DNA from: Cellulomonas pakistanensis
Lineage (GTDB): Bacteria; Actinomycetota; Actinomycetes; Actinomycetales; Cellulomonadaceae
Direction: 5' to 3'
Length of the DNA: 64,000 nt
NCBI RefSeq assembly: GCF_016862755.1
Contig: NZ_BONO01000008.1
Location: 82,673-146,672 of the forward strand
Each line of letters opens with the position of its first letter. Position 1 is the stretch's first letter. Below, piece by piece: positions 1 to 8,400 of the stretch. Under the pieces are notes generated by a model. That model had not been told where the DNA came from. It was given only the letters and a program-made list of their open reading frames with translations, and searched no databases. A program made the position numbers and the translations under genes.

Positions 1-1109
1 GCCCGCGCCAGCGCCGCCGGGTCCGCCGGCGGCACCATGAGGGCGTCCTCTCCGTCGGTGCAGAAGTCGTCGTAGCCGCTGCCGGTGGTGACGACCACGG
101 CCGCGCCGATCGCCTTGGCCTCGAGGGCGGCGTTGCCGAACCCCTCCCAGCGGGACGGGCACATGGTCACCGCCGCCTCGCGGACCGCCCGGTACAGGGT
201 GTCGTCGTCCACGTGCCCGAGCCAGGTGACGCGGTCCCGGGCCTCCGCGGGCAGGGCGGCGAGCAGCGCCGCACGGTCGGGCTCGAACCGGCGGTCCCCG
301 CTCGCCCCTGCGAGCACCAGGCGCGCCGTCGGGTGCCGCCGCGCGACCTCCGCGAACGCCGCGAAGGCGTCCGTGACGCCCTTGCGCCGCTCGAGCCGCC
401 CCAGGAACAGCACCATCGGGTCGTCGCCCGCGGGCCAGCCCGCCGGCAGCGCGGCCGTCCCCGCGGCGCGCCGCACGTGCGCGACGTCGATGCAGTTCCG
501 GACGACCCGCGCGGGCGGCAGGCCGGCGAACGCCTCCTCGGTCCACCGCTGCATCGCGCCCGAGATCGGCACCAGCCCCGCCGACCGGCGCACCTGCCGG
601 TCCTCGAGCCGGCTCTGCACCGCGACGACCGCGCCGCCGCGCAGCCCGAACGAGCGCGGCGTGAACCCGGCGACCTCGTTCGCGAGCCGCGTGCTCGTGG
701 CCAGGTTCGTCAGCAGCGGGGCGCCGGCCGGCAGCGCGACCCCGAGCGCGGCCCACTCCGGCAGGAACACCCGGTCGTAGCCGCCCGCGCGGTACGCGCG
801 CCGCACCGCGGCCGCCCGCGCGAGCAGCGCGGGCACCCGGGCGCGGGGCGGCCGGACGTGCCCGGCGAGCCGCACGCCGCGCAGGTCGGCGTCCGGCAGC
901 AGCGGGCCGTCCGCGAGCACGAGCAGGTCGACCGCCGCGCCCTGCCGCACCAGCGCCGGGAGCAGGGACGCGTAGTGCCGCCCGATGCCGCCCGTGTACG
1001 GGGTGAGCCCGGCGTACTCGGTCGTCGCGACGAGCCAGCGGCCGCGGGTCGGCCGCGCGGCGGGGGCGGACGGGGTCGCGGGGGTGCTCAGGTGCAGGTC
1101 GGGGGCCAC
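1..1109 (-). CDS. Glycosyltransferase family 4 protein (3' end outside window)
   Basis: About 369 residues are visible; the stop lies beyond position 1. Reading the minus strand from a GTG at 1109, the N-terminal part has an EYAGLTPYTGG segment typical of a nucleotide-sugar transferase N-domain with a glycine loop. The C-terminal half has FLGRLERRKGV and CPSRWEGFGNAALEAKAIG, the usual GT4 donor-binding signature with the E-x7-E type motif. It probably moves a sugar from an activated donor to a cell-surface glycan or lipid; the substrate cannot be told. No signal peptide is seen. It is not clearly in one operon with the arabinan genes, because an inverted repeat separates them. Start choice is moderate: no good Shine-Dalgarno sequence precedes the GTG, and an ATG a few bases upstream is in another frame. 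Confidence 0.8.
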   Translation of the reverse strand, partial: MAPDLHLSTPATPSAPAARPTRGRWLVATTEYAGLTPYTGGIGRHYASLLPALVRQGAAVDLLVLADGPLLPDADLRGVRLAGHVRPPRARVPALLARAAAVRRAYRAGGYDRVFLPEWAALGVALPAGAPLLTNLATSTRLANEVAGFTPRSFGLRGGAVVAVQSRLEDRQVRRSAGLVPISGAMQRWTEEAFAGLPPARVVRNCIDVAHVRRAAGTAALPAGWPAGDDPMVLFLGRLERRKGVTDAFAAFAEVARRHPTARLVLAGASGDRRFEPDRAALLAALPAEARDRVTWLGHVDDDTLYRAVREAAVTMCPSRWEGFGNAALEAKAIGAAVVVTTGSGYDDFCTDGEDALMVPPADPAALAR

Positions 1110-1192
1110 GGCCCCATGCTGACCGACCCGGCGGCGCCCCGCCCGTCGACCGCCCCGCCCCGGTCCACCCTGGTCCCGCTCGGTGGCGTCGG

Positions 1193-1242
1193 GTGGAGCG
1201 TTCTGCCCGACACGCTTCGGCGAGTCGGGCAGAACTCTCCAC
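1193..1242. repeat. Intergenic palindrome, TGGA...GACACGC family, copy 1
   Basis: The left arm starts GTGGAGCGTTCTGCC and the right arm ends GGCAGAACTCTCCAC, with the core CCGACACGC against GAGTCGGG and a short loop. It lies 34 bp beyond the stop of the leftward arabinan operon, so it could end that transcript. Copies with the same arm ends are at 9505-9556, 18677-18732 and 30361-30417. Confidence 0.8.
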
Positions 1243-1275
1243 TCGACGCCTGTCGGCGGCAGCGGCGGCCGGAGG

Positions 1276-1962
1276 TCAGGCGCTCGGCGTGCCGTCGATC
1301 GCGTCCAGGCGGCGGTCGACGACCACGCCCGTCAGGAGCACCGCCGCCGACGCGCCCAGGAGCGGGAGCAGCGGGGTCAGGTGCCAGCCGGCGAACGCCA
1401 GCGCCCCGAGGGTGACCAGCACGGCCAGCGCGGTCCCGGGCGAGGCCGCCGGCGCGAGCAGCAGGAACCGCCACGTGCGGCCGAACGGCTCGTCGTACCG
1501 GCGCAGCGCGGCGAGGAACCACGCGCCGACCACCAGCACGCCCGAGCCGAGCGCGAGCAGCCCCGCGGCGGCGACGGCGGCGGGCCCGGTCCCTGCACCG
1601 GACGCGAGCAGCGGCAGCGCGAGCGCGTCCGCGGCCAGGACGGCGCCGACGACCAGCAGCGGCCAGCCCAGCCGGTTCGCCCGCCGGAAGCCCTCGCGGT
1701 ACGCCGCCCCGAACGCGCGCGTCACCGACTCCGGCGGGTCCCCGGCCGCCATCGCCGCGAGCACGGCCGACGCGGCGCCGAGCGCGGGCAGCACGCCCAG
1801 CACCACCCCGCCGAGCAGGGTGCCCGTCAGCACCAGCAGGTTGACCGCGACCAGCCGCGCGGCCGTGCGCAGCCAGCGCATGACCGCGCCGGCCCAGCCG
1901 CCGACGTCCTCGCCGCCCTCGTGCACGGGCACGCGGCGGCGCGCCTCCGTCGCGGCGCTCAC
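1276..1962 (-). CDS. DUF624 (YesL-like) membrane protein
   Basis: A 228-residue protein with about five hydrophobic segments (for example LVAVNLLVLTGTLLGGVVLG near residue 40 and a stretch near 105-125). The layout and the early GxLPALGAAS-type segment fit the DUF624/YesL family. Such proteins are found beside oligosaccharide ABC transporters and glycosidases; their biochemical role is not known. The GTG start at 1962 overlaps the stop of the upstream GH43 gene as GTGA, so translation is probably coupled. It is the last gene of the leftward arabinan operon. Family placement is by overall look and context, and is less sure than for its neighbours. Confidence 0.72.
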   Translation of the reverse strand: MSAATEARRRVPVHEGGEDVGGWAGAVMRWLRTAARLVAVNLLVLTGTLLGGVVLGVLPALGAASAVLAAMAAGDPPESVTRAFGAAYREGFRRANRLGWPLLVVGAVLAADALALPLLASGAGTGPAAVAAAGLLALGSGVLVVGAWFLAALRRYDEPFGRTWRFLLLAPAASPGTALAVLVTLGALAFAGWHLTPLLPLLGASAAVLLTGVVVDRRLDAIDGTPSA

Positions 1963-3323
1963 CGGTCTGCCCCCACCCGGGTGCCGACCGTCACCACGCC
2001 GGTCGCGGTGTCGAGGGCCGCGCCGGCGAGGGTGGCCCGCCCGCGCACGGCGTCCCAGGCCGGGAACACCACGGCTTCCACGGGCGCGGACGCCCCGTCC
2101 CACGAGAACCGCCCTCGTCCCAGTGCCCGCGCACCTGCGGGACCGTCGGGCCCGACCGCCCGCGTCGCCGACGCCGCGAACGCGTCGCCGCGCGTGAACC
2201 CCACCACCTCCCACGTCCCCGCCAGCTCGCCGACCGACGACGGCCACGCGGCCTCGTCGTCGACCTCGCGGCCGGCGCCCGCCCACGGCTGCGGCGACAC
2301 CAGCGGCCAGCCACCGGCCGTCCAGGCGAGCCGGCGGACCTGCACCTCGTGCTTGGCGGGGTCGTCGGCGTCGCGCACGTGGTGCACGAGCAGCTGCCGT
2401 GCGCCACCGCTCGCCAGCGGCTCGGTCAGCACCGACGCGTGCCCGGGCGCCAGCCAGCCGCGCCCGCCGGCCAGCCGGTGCCCGCCCAGCACGACGCTGC
2501 CCACGGGGTCGGCCGCGACGTCGGTGGCGGAGCGGCCCCGGACGTCCGCGTACGGCCCGGTCACGGACGGCCCCGCGACGACGCGCAGGTGGTACGTGCC
2601 GAACAGGGAGTCGAACGACGTGAGCAGCGCGTACCCGCCGCCGGGCCGGGGGAGCACGAAGGCCCCCTCGACCGCGGCCTCGACGGCGTGCGGCCGCCGC
2701 GCGAGCAGCACCCCCGGCCCCGCCGACGGCCCGTCCGCGCCCAGCACCAGCCCCGACGCCGCGTCGAGCTCGAGCGCGTGGATCCCGCCGAAGAACGAGC
2801 CGTAGACGAGCCAGTGCCGCCCGTCGCCGTCGACCACCGCGTTCGCGTCGATGGCGTTCGGGCCGTCGGCGTCGTGCCGGCTGGTCACGACCAGCCCGCG
2901 GTCGGCCCACGGCCCGGCCGGGTGCGGCGCGGTGGCCAGGCCGATCGCGGAGGTCCGCGACCCGAACGTCGACGCCGAGTAGTACATCCGCCACCGGGCG
3001 TCGTCCGGCACCGGCACGGCGTCGGGCACCCGGACCACGTCCGGCGCCCACAGCCCCGACGCCCCCGACCACGCGGCGGCGACGGCCGGCACCCCGGCCA
3101 GCGCCCAGCCGTGGAAGGTCCAGGTCACCAGGTCGCTCGACCGCCGGACCTGCACGCCGGCCCGGGGCAGCGGCCCGTCGCCGGACGCGTCGGTGGAGAA
3201 CAGCCAGTACGTGCCGTCGTCGTCGCGCACGGCGGTCGGGTCGTGCGCGTGCCGCCCGCCCCACGCCGCGGCCTCGCCGAGCGCGGCGGCTCCGACCGCG
3301 GCCGCGGCCTGCGTCGCCGTCAT
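1959..3323 (-). CDS. Glycoside hydrolase family 43, arabinan-active, cytoplasmic
   Basis: A 454-residue protein without a signal peptide. It carries the GH43 five-blade propeller residues: base Asp28 in HDPT, Asp159 in AIDANAVV (pKa modulator) and acid Glu219 in VEGAFV. The YYSASTFGSRTSAIGLA stretch near 114-130 is typical of endo-1,5-alpha-L-arabinanases and is closely matched in the secreted GH43 at 8393-9478. A beta-rich C-terminal segment of about 120 residues follows the catalytic domain. It probably cleaves imported arabino-oligosaccharides. The ATG at 3323 overlaps the permease stop as ATGA. The lack of an export signal, together with the linked importer, is the reason for the cytoplasmic assignment. 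Confidence 0.87.
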   Translation of the reverse strand: MTATQAAAAVGAAALGEAAAWGGRHAHDPTAVRDDDGTYWLFSTDASGDGPLPRAGVQVRRSSDLVTWTFHGWALAGVPAVAAAWSGASGLWAPDVVRVPDAVPVPDDARWRMYYSASTFGSRTSAIGLATAPHPAGPWADRGLVVTSRHDADGPNAIDANAVVDGDGRHWLVYGSFFGGIHALELDAASGLVLGADGPSAGPGVLLARRPHAVEAAVEGAFVLPRPGGGYALLTSFDSLFGTYHLRVVAGPSVTGPYADVRGRSATDVAADPVGSVVLGGHRLAGGRGWLAPGHASVLTEPLASGGARQLLVHHVRDADDPAKHEVQVRRLAWTAGGWPLVSPQPWAGAGREVDDEAAWPSSVGELAGTWEVVGFTRGDAFAASATRAVGPDGPAGARALGRGRFSWDGASAPVEAVVFPAWDAVRGRATLAGAALDTATGVVTVGTRVGADR

Positions 3324-4180
3324 CCCTTCGCCCCCGTCAGCGCGACCGACTCGATGATCTGCCGCTGGAAGATCAGGAACACGACCAGGATCGGCAGCAG
3401 CGCCACGAACGACGCCGCCATGATCAGCGGGTAGTCGCGCTGCGTGGCGTACTCGACGTTGAGGTTGGCGATGACCACCTGCAGCGTCTGCTTGGACTCG
3501 GTGTTCAGGTAGAGGATCGGCGCGAGGTAGTCGTTCCAGATCGTCATGAACCAGAGGATGAACTGCGCCGCGATGGCCGGGCGGATGAGCGGGAAGATCA
3601 TCCTCCGGAAGATCTGCAGGTAGGACGCCCCGTCGATCTTGGCGGCCTCGACCATCGAGTCGGGGACGCTGGACAGGTACTGCCGCAGGAAGAAGATCAT
3701 CACGATGTTGCCGAACAGCAGCGGCACGATGAGCGGCAGCAGGGTGTCGACCCAGCCGATCTTCGAGAACATCACGAACTGCGGGATCATCAGCGTCGGG
3801 AACGGGATCATGAGCCCGGCCAGCAGGCCGAGGAAGATGGCGTTCTTGAACGGCAGCCGCATCTTCGCCAGCGCGAACGCGGCGAGCGACGACGTGACCG
3901 ACCCGACGACCGTGACGGTGCCGGCGACGACGATGCTGTTCCGGAAGCCCGACAGGATCGGCGCCTCGGTCCACATGCGCACGAACGTGTCCCACTGCGG
4001 GGACTCGGGGATCCACACCGGGGGCAGCGCGAACACCTCGCCCTTGGTCTTGAGGGCGGTGGTGGCCATCCACAGCAGCGGCGCGATCATGACGACCGCG
4101 CCGAGGGCGAGCACCACGAGCAGGACGGTGTTGACGAGGCGGTTCTGCGCGGCGGCGCCCCGCGGGGTCGTACGAGACAT
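3320..4180 (-). CDS. Carbohydrate ABC transporter permease (MalG/GanQ type)
   Basis: A 286-residue inner-membrane permease with six predicted membrane segments. The EAA loop that contacts the ATPase reads EAAKIDGASYLQIFRRMIFP near residues 178-197. The type places it in the CUT1 family of oligosaccharide importers. It follows the MalF-type partner by 12 bp and overlaps the next gene by ATGA. With the binding lipoprotein it should form the importer for arabinose-containing oligosaccharides. No ATPase gene is present nearby, so a shared MsiK-like ATPase is likely to energise it (inference from other actinobacteria). Confidence 0.92.
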   Translation of the reverse strand: MSRTTPRGAAAQNRLVNTVLLVVLALGAVVMIAPLLWMATTALKTKGEVFALPPVWIPESPQWDTFVRMWTEAPILSGFRNSIVVAGTVTVVGSVTSSLAAFALAKMRLPFKNAIFLGLLAGLMIPFPTLMIPQFVMFSKIGWVDTLLPLIVPLLFGNIVMIFFLRQYLSSVPDSMVEAAKIDGASYLQIFRRMIFPLIRPAIAAQFILWFMTIWNDYLAPILYLNTESKQTLQVVIANLNVEYATQRDYPLIMAASFVALLPILVVFLIFQRQIIESVALTGAKG

Positions 4181-4192
4181 GACGGCGGCCCT

Positions 4193-5179
4193 TCAGTCGA
4201 TGCTGAACGAGTTGCGCCGGTTCAGGCGGAACTGGATCAGCGTGACGACGAAGACGATCAGCCCGAGCACGACGGCCATCGCCGTGGCGTAGCCCATCTG
4301 CTGGTACTTGAACGCCTTGCGGACGATGTAGTAGACGATCGACGCGGAGCTGAACTCGGGCCCGCCGGTCGGCGTCATGATGTTGATCTCGGTGAAGATC
4401 TGCGACCCCGCGATGACGTTGGTGACGACGAGGAAGAACGTCACCGGCCGCACCATCGGCAGCGTGATCCACCGGAAGCGGTGGTAGCCGTTCGCGCCGT
4501 CGAGCGAGGCCGCCTCGTAGAGCGACCGCGGCACGGACTGGATGGCGGCCAGGTACAGCAGCATCGAGTACCCGAGGCCCTTCCAGACGGCCATGATGAT
4601 GATCGCCGGCTTCACGGTGGCGGTGTTCTGCAGCCAGTCGGGGCCGTCGATCCCGAACCACGCGAGCACCTGGTTCACGAGGCCGAAGTCGCCGTTGTAG
4701 GCGAACTGCCAGACGATCGCGATGGCGGCCAGGGACGAGATCACCGGCACGTAGTAGATGGTGCGGAACGCGGTCTGCCCGGGGATCTTCCGGTTCAGCG
4801 CGATCGCCAGCAGCAGCGCCAGCACCAGGCCGATCGGGATCCCGATCATGTAGAACGCGGTGTTCCACAGCGTCTTGAGGAAGTACTCGTCGCCGAGCAG
4901 GGCCGTGTAGTTGTCCAGCCCGATGAACTGCGGCGCGGTCAGGCCGTTCCACCGGGTCAGCGAGGCGTACAGCGCGTAGCCGAGCGGGTACAGCGTGAAC
5001 ACGAGGAACCCGAGCACGGGCGCGGCGACGAACGCGGCGGCCCAGCGGTGCTCGGTGCGGTGCAGGCGGCGCATGGCCGCCCGGGCGCCCGGCGCGGACC
5101 GGCCGTCGTCGCCCGGCGGGACGACGCCGGCCGCGGGTGCGGCGGGGACGGGGGTGGGTTCGGCGGTGATCCGTGACAT
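4193..5179 (-). CDS. Carbohydrate ABC transporter permease (MalF/GanP type)
   Basis: A 328-residue permease with a hydrophilic N-terminal tail of about 45 residues, then membrane segments starting at AAAFVAAPVLGFLVFTLYPL. The EAA loop is EAASLDGANGYHRFRWITLP near residues 222-241. It belongs to the CUT1 sugar permeases and pairs with the MalG-type permease encoded directly downstream. It is the second gene of the leftward operon and starts 77 bp after the binding-protein stop. An AAGGAGCACC Shine-Dalgarno sequence precedes the ATG. Confidence 0.92.
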   Translation of the reverse strand: MSRITAEPTPVPAAPAAGVVPPGDDGRSAPGARAAMRRLHRTEHRWAAAFVAAPVLGFLVFTLYPLGYALYASLTRWNGLTAPQFIGLDNYTALLGDEYFLKTLWNTAFYMIGIPIGLVLALLLAIALNRKIPGQTAFRTIYYVPVISSLAAIAIVWQFAYNGDFGLVNQVLAWFGIDGPDWLQNTATVKPAIIIMAVWKGLGYSMLLYLAAIQSVPRSLYEAASLDGANGYHRFRWITLPMVRPVTFFLVVTNVIAGSQIFTEINIMTPTGGPEFSSASIVYYIVRKAFKYQQMGYATAMAVVLGLIVFVVTLIQFRLNRRNSFSID

Positions 5180-5256
5180 CCCGGTGCTCCTTCACGGGTG
5201 GCCCCGCCGCGCCGGCCCGCCCGAGGAGCGGCGCCGGCGCGACGGGGGAGCGGGGC

Positions 5257-6606
5257 TCAGGCCCCGCCCGCCATCTCGGCGTTGGCGTTGGACTCGTCGA
5301 GCAGCGCCTGCATCTTGGGCTGCGCCTCCGCGAGGTAGTCCGCCGCGGTCTGCTTGCCGTCGAGCACCGGCTGGATGTTCACCCAGAGCTCGTCGTACCA
5401 CTCGGCCCCGTAGGTGAAGGAGGCGGGCATCGCGCGGCCGTAGTCCTGCACGATGTCGAGGAACTCCTGGCGGTTGGCCGGCTGTGCGTCCGGTGCCGAC
5501 GCCCACTCCTGCGCCACGTCGATCAGGTTCGGGATCTGGATGTTCGCGTCGACCAGCGTCTGCTGCGCGTCCGGGTCGGCGGACAGGTAGGTCGCCAGCT
5601 GCACCGCGGCGTCGGGGTCGGCCGACGTGGCGGAGACGCCGATGCCCAGCGAACCGATCCAGGTGGCCGACTCGCCGGTGCTGCCGGCGGGCCAGGGGAT
5701 CAGGTCGTACTCGAAGTCGAGGTCGTTGTAGACGCTGACGTCCCACGGCCCGACCGGGAAGAAGCCGATCTCGCCGGCCATCCACCGCTGGTAGGTGTCG
5801 AGGGTCGCGGCCTCGGACGCGGACGGGGTGACGCCGTCGACGTTGGTCAGGTCCGCGAAGTACTGCAGGGCCTCGGCGAACTCGGGGGTGTCGACGGTGA
5901 CCTCGGTGCGGTCCTCGTTCGTCCAGTCGCCGCCGTTGCTCCACACCATCGACTGCAGGTTCCACTGCACGTTGAGGCCGGTGCCCCACTGGTCGAGCGC
6001 ACCGTCGCCGTCGGTGTCGACGGTGAGCTGCTTCGCGATGTCCCGGAACTCGTCGAACGTCAGCGGGACGTCCGGGTCGGGCAGCGGGATGCCCGCGGCC
6101 TCGAGCATCGTCTTGTTGTAGCCGAACGCGAACGGGCCGACGTCCTTCGGCAGGCCGTACAGCCGGCCCTCGGGCGTGCCCTGGAGCGTCCCGTCGAACC
6201 GGTAGGAGTCGACGCCGTACTCCCAGAGGTCGTCGAGGTCGACGCCGGCCTCCTCGACCTGGTCGGTGATGTCCAGCAGCACGCCGGAGCCGACGTAGGA
6301 CTGCAGGTTGGCCTGCTCGATGTAGAACACGTCGGGCACCTTGTTGCCGGACACGGCCGCCTGGAGCTTGGTGGCGTACTGGTCGGCGTCCGTCACGGTC
6401 ATGCGGACCTCGACGCCGGTGTCCTCGGTGAACTTGTCGATCGCGGCCTGGTACGCGGCCTTCTCGTCCGGGCCGCCCCGGAACATGAACGTCAGGGCGT
6501 CGCCGCCGCCGCTCGAGTCGTCGCCTCCGCCGCCGGTGCCGCACGCCGTCAGGGCGAGCGCCCCGGCGAGGGCCAGGGCCGTCGCCCGCAGGGTCTTGGT
6601 GGTCAT
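5257..6606 (-). CDS. Extracellular solute-binding lipoprotein of sugar ABC importer
   Basis: A 449-residue lipoprotein. The N-terminus has a short charged region, a hydrophobic segment and the lipobox LALTAC with acylated Cys22, followed by a Gly/Ser linker. The mature part looks like the family 1 solute-binding fold (residues near 40-60: [20 protein letters not shown]). It should capture an oligosaccharide outside the cell and hand it to the two permeases downstream. It is the first gene of the leftward arabinan operon. The ATG is preceded by GGAGG. Two overlapping LacI-type operators lie about 100-125 bp upstream, so the operon is probably repressed when substrate is absent. Arabino-oligosaccharide as ligand is inferred from the linked GH43 and GH51 genes. 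Confidence 0.92.
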   Translation of the reverse strand: MTTKTLRATALALAGALALTACGTGGGGDDSSGGGDALTFMFRGGPDEKAAYQAAIDKFTEDTGVEVRMTVTDADQYATKLQAAVSGNKVPDVFYIEQANLQSYVGSGVLLDITDQVEEAGVDLDDLWEYGVDSYRFDGTLQGTPEGRLYGLPKDVGPFAFGYNKTMLEAAGIPLPDPDVPLTFDEFRDIAKQLTVDTDGDGALDQWGTGLNVQWNLQSMVWSNGGDWTNEDRTEVTVDTPEFAEALQYFADLTNVDGVTPSASEAATLDTYQRWMAGEIGFFPVGPWDVSVYNDLDFEYDLIPWPAGSTGESATWIGSLGIGVSATSADPDAAVQLATYLSADPDAQQTLVDANIQIPNLIDVAQEWASAPDAQPANRQEFLDIVQDYGRAMPASFTYGAEWYDELWVNIQPVLDGKQTAADYLAEAQPKMQALLDESNANAEMAGGA

Positions 6607-6705
6607 CGCGCCGTTGCCTCCACTCGTGGACCGGGCGAGGTCGAGCGCGCGCCGGTGCCGCCGTCGGTGGCGGACCGGGTTCGAGGGCGGCTCTGACCTC
6701 GTGTT

Positions 6706-6732
6706 CTACATCGTTGCACTACAACGATGGAG
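6706..6732. promoter_or_regulatory. Two adjoining LacI-type operator sites
   Basis: CTACATCGTTGCAC (6706-6719) and CTACAACGATGGAG (6719-6732) lie back to back and share one base. Each is a near-palindrome with a central CG, the mark of LacI-family operators. Together they include the perfect inverted repeat ATCGTTG-N5-CAACGAT. They sit between the divergent binding-protein and arabinofuranosidase genes. No LacI gene lies in the window, so the regulator is elsewhere. Confidence 0.75.
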
Positions 6733-6849
6733 AGAGTGGCACGCGTCACGCCGGGCGGTCAAGCAACGGTTTGGTCACGGTCGGGGGCGGGTGGGTGAGC
6801 GTCGAGGTGCGATGGTTGACGGGCTCCGCCGGCGCGGGGCACGATCGGC

Positions 6850-6863
6850 CTACAACGATGTAG
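6850..6863. promoter_or_regulatory. LacI-type operator before the GH51 gene
   Basis: CTACAACGATGTAG is a 14-bp near-palindrome (6 of 7 pairs) with central CG, 28 bp before the arabinofuranosidase ATG. It matches the sites at 6706-6732 in 11 to 13 positions. A repressor bound here would block the rightward arm. Confidence 0.78.
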
Positions 6864-6891
6864 ACATGGACAGCGAAGGAGCTGCGCCCCC

Positions 6892-8400
6892 ATGACCACC
6901 GTCACCCTCACGATCGACCCGGCGTTCCGGGTCGGCCCGGTCCGCCGCCGCACGTTCGGCGCGTTCGTCGAGCACCTCGGCCGCTGCGTCTACACCGGCA
7001 TCCACGACCCGGAGCACCCCTCCGCCGACGCCGACGGGTTCCGCGGCGACGTCATCGACCTGACCCGCGAGCTCGGTGTCTCGACGGTGCGCTACCCGGG
7101 CGGCAACTTCGTCTCCGGCTACCGGTGGGAGGACGGCGTCGGCCCGCGCGACCAGCGGCCCCGCCGGCTCGACCTGGCGTGGCACTCGACCGAGCCGAAC
7201 CTGGTCGGCGTCGACGAGTTCATGCGGTGGACGAAGGCCTCCGGCACCGAGGCGATGATGGCCGTCAACCTCGGCACGCGCGGCGTCCAGGAGGCGCTCG
7301 ACCTGCTGGAGTACTGCAACGTCAGGGGCGGCACCGCGCTGTCCGACCAGCGGCGCGCGAACGGCGCCCCCGAGCCCTACGACATCAAGCTCTGGTGCCT
7401 CGGCAACGAGATGGACGGCCCCTGGCAGATCGGGCACAAGACCGCGCACGAGTACGGCCGGCTCGCCGCCGAGACCGCCCGCGCCATGCGGATGATCCAG
7501 CCCGACCTGGAGCTCGTGGCGTGCGGCTCGTCCGGCGTGCCGATCCCGACGTTCGGCCAGTGGGAGCAGACGGTGCTCTCCGAGACCTACGAGTACGTCG
7601 ACATGATCTCGGCGCACGCGTACTACGCCGAGGAGGACGGCGACCTCGGTTCGTTCCTGGCCTCGGCCGTCGACATGGACCACTTCATCGACTCGGTGAC
7701 GGCGGTGGCCGACGGCGTCCGCGCGCACAAGAAGATCGCGAAGCGGATCCACATCTCGTTCGACGAGTGGAACGTCTGGTACCAGAAGCGCGCCGAGTCG
7801 GTGCCGCCGTCGGGCGACGACTGGCCGGTGGCGCCCGTGCTGCTCGAGGACAAGTACAACGTCGCCGACGCGGTCGTGGTCGGCAACCTGCTGATCTCGC
7901 TGCTCCGGCACACCGACCGGGTGCACTCCGCGTCCCTCGCCCAGCTGGTCAACGTGATCGCGCCGATCATGACCGAGCCCGGCGGCCGGATCTGGAGGCA
8001 GACGACGTTCCACCCGTTCGCGCAGGCGTCGCAGTACGCGACCGGCGAGGTGCTGCAGGTGGCCGTCGAGGCGCCGACGTACGAGACCGCCAAGTTCGGC
8101 GACGCCCCGCTGGTCGACGCCGTGGCGACCCGGGACCCGGAGACCGGCGCTGTCGCGCTGTTCGCCGTCAACCGGTCGACGACCGAGACGGTGACCCTCG
8201 AGGTCGACACCCGGTCGATCCCCGGGCTGCGGGTGGTCGGCGCCACCACGCTGTCCAACCCGGACCACACCTGGGTCGCCACCGCGGACGACGACACCGC
8301 CGTGCTGCCCCGGGCCAACGACTCCGCGACGGTCGACGGCGGGCGGCTCACCGTCCAGGTGCCGCCGGTGTCGTGGAACGTCGTCCGGCTCGGTGCCTGA
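6892..8400 (+). CDS. abfA: Alpha-L-arabinofuranosidase, GH51
   Basis: A 502-residue cytoplasmic enzyme, the normal length for GH51. It has the acid/base Glu173 in CLGNEMDGPW and the nucleophile Glu292 in SFDEWNVWY, both strongly conserved in the family, plus the N-terminal GAFVEHLGRCVYTGI and RYPGGNFVSGY motifs. It releases terminal arabinofuranose units from arabino-oligosaccharides with retention of configuration. The ATG comes after GGAGCTGCGCCCCC. It diverges from the importer operon and lies under LacI-type operators. A secreted GH43 gene follows and overlaps it by 8 bp, so the two are likely to be co-translated: outside cutting, then import, then inside debranching. Confidence 0.95.
   Translation: MTTVTLTIDPAFRVGPVRRRTFGAFVEHLGRCVYTGIHDPEHPSADADGFRGDVIDLTRELGVSTVRYPGGNFVSGYRWEDGVGPRDQRPRRLDLAWHSTEPNLVGVDEFMRWTKASGTEAMMAVNLGTRGVQEALDLLEYCNVRGGTALSDQRRANGAPEPYDIKLWCLGNEMDGPWQIGHKTAHEYGRLAAETARAMRMIQPDLELVACGSSGVPIPTFGQWEQTVLSETYEYVDMISAHAYYAEEDGDLGSFLASAVDMDHFIDSVTAVADGVRAHKKIAKRIHISFDEWNVWYQKRAESVPPSGDDWPVAPVLLEDKYNVADAVVVGNLLISLLRHTDRVHSASLAQLVNVIAPIMTEPGGRIWRQTTFHPFAQASQYATGEVLQVAVEAPTYETAKFGDAPLVDAVATRDPETGAVALFAVNRSTTETVTLEVDTRSIPGLRVVGATTLSNPDHTWVATADDDTAVLPRANDSATVDGGRLTVQVPPVSWNVVRLGA

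Noticed and set aside
85..1415. Plus-strand frames of 231 and 400 codons at the left edge
   Set aside because: They are antisense to the glycosyltransferase, whose conserved motifs read clearly on the minus strand.
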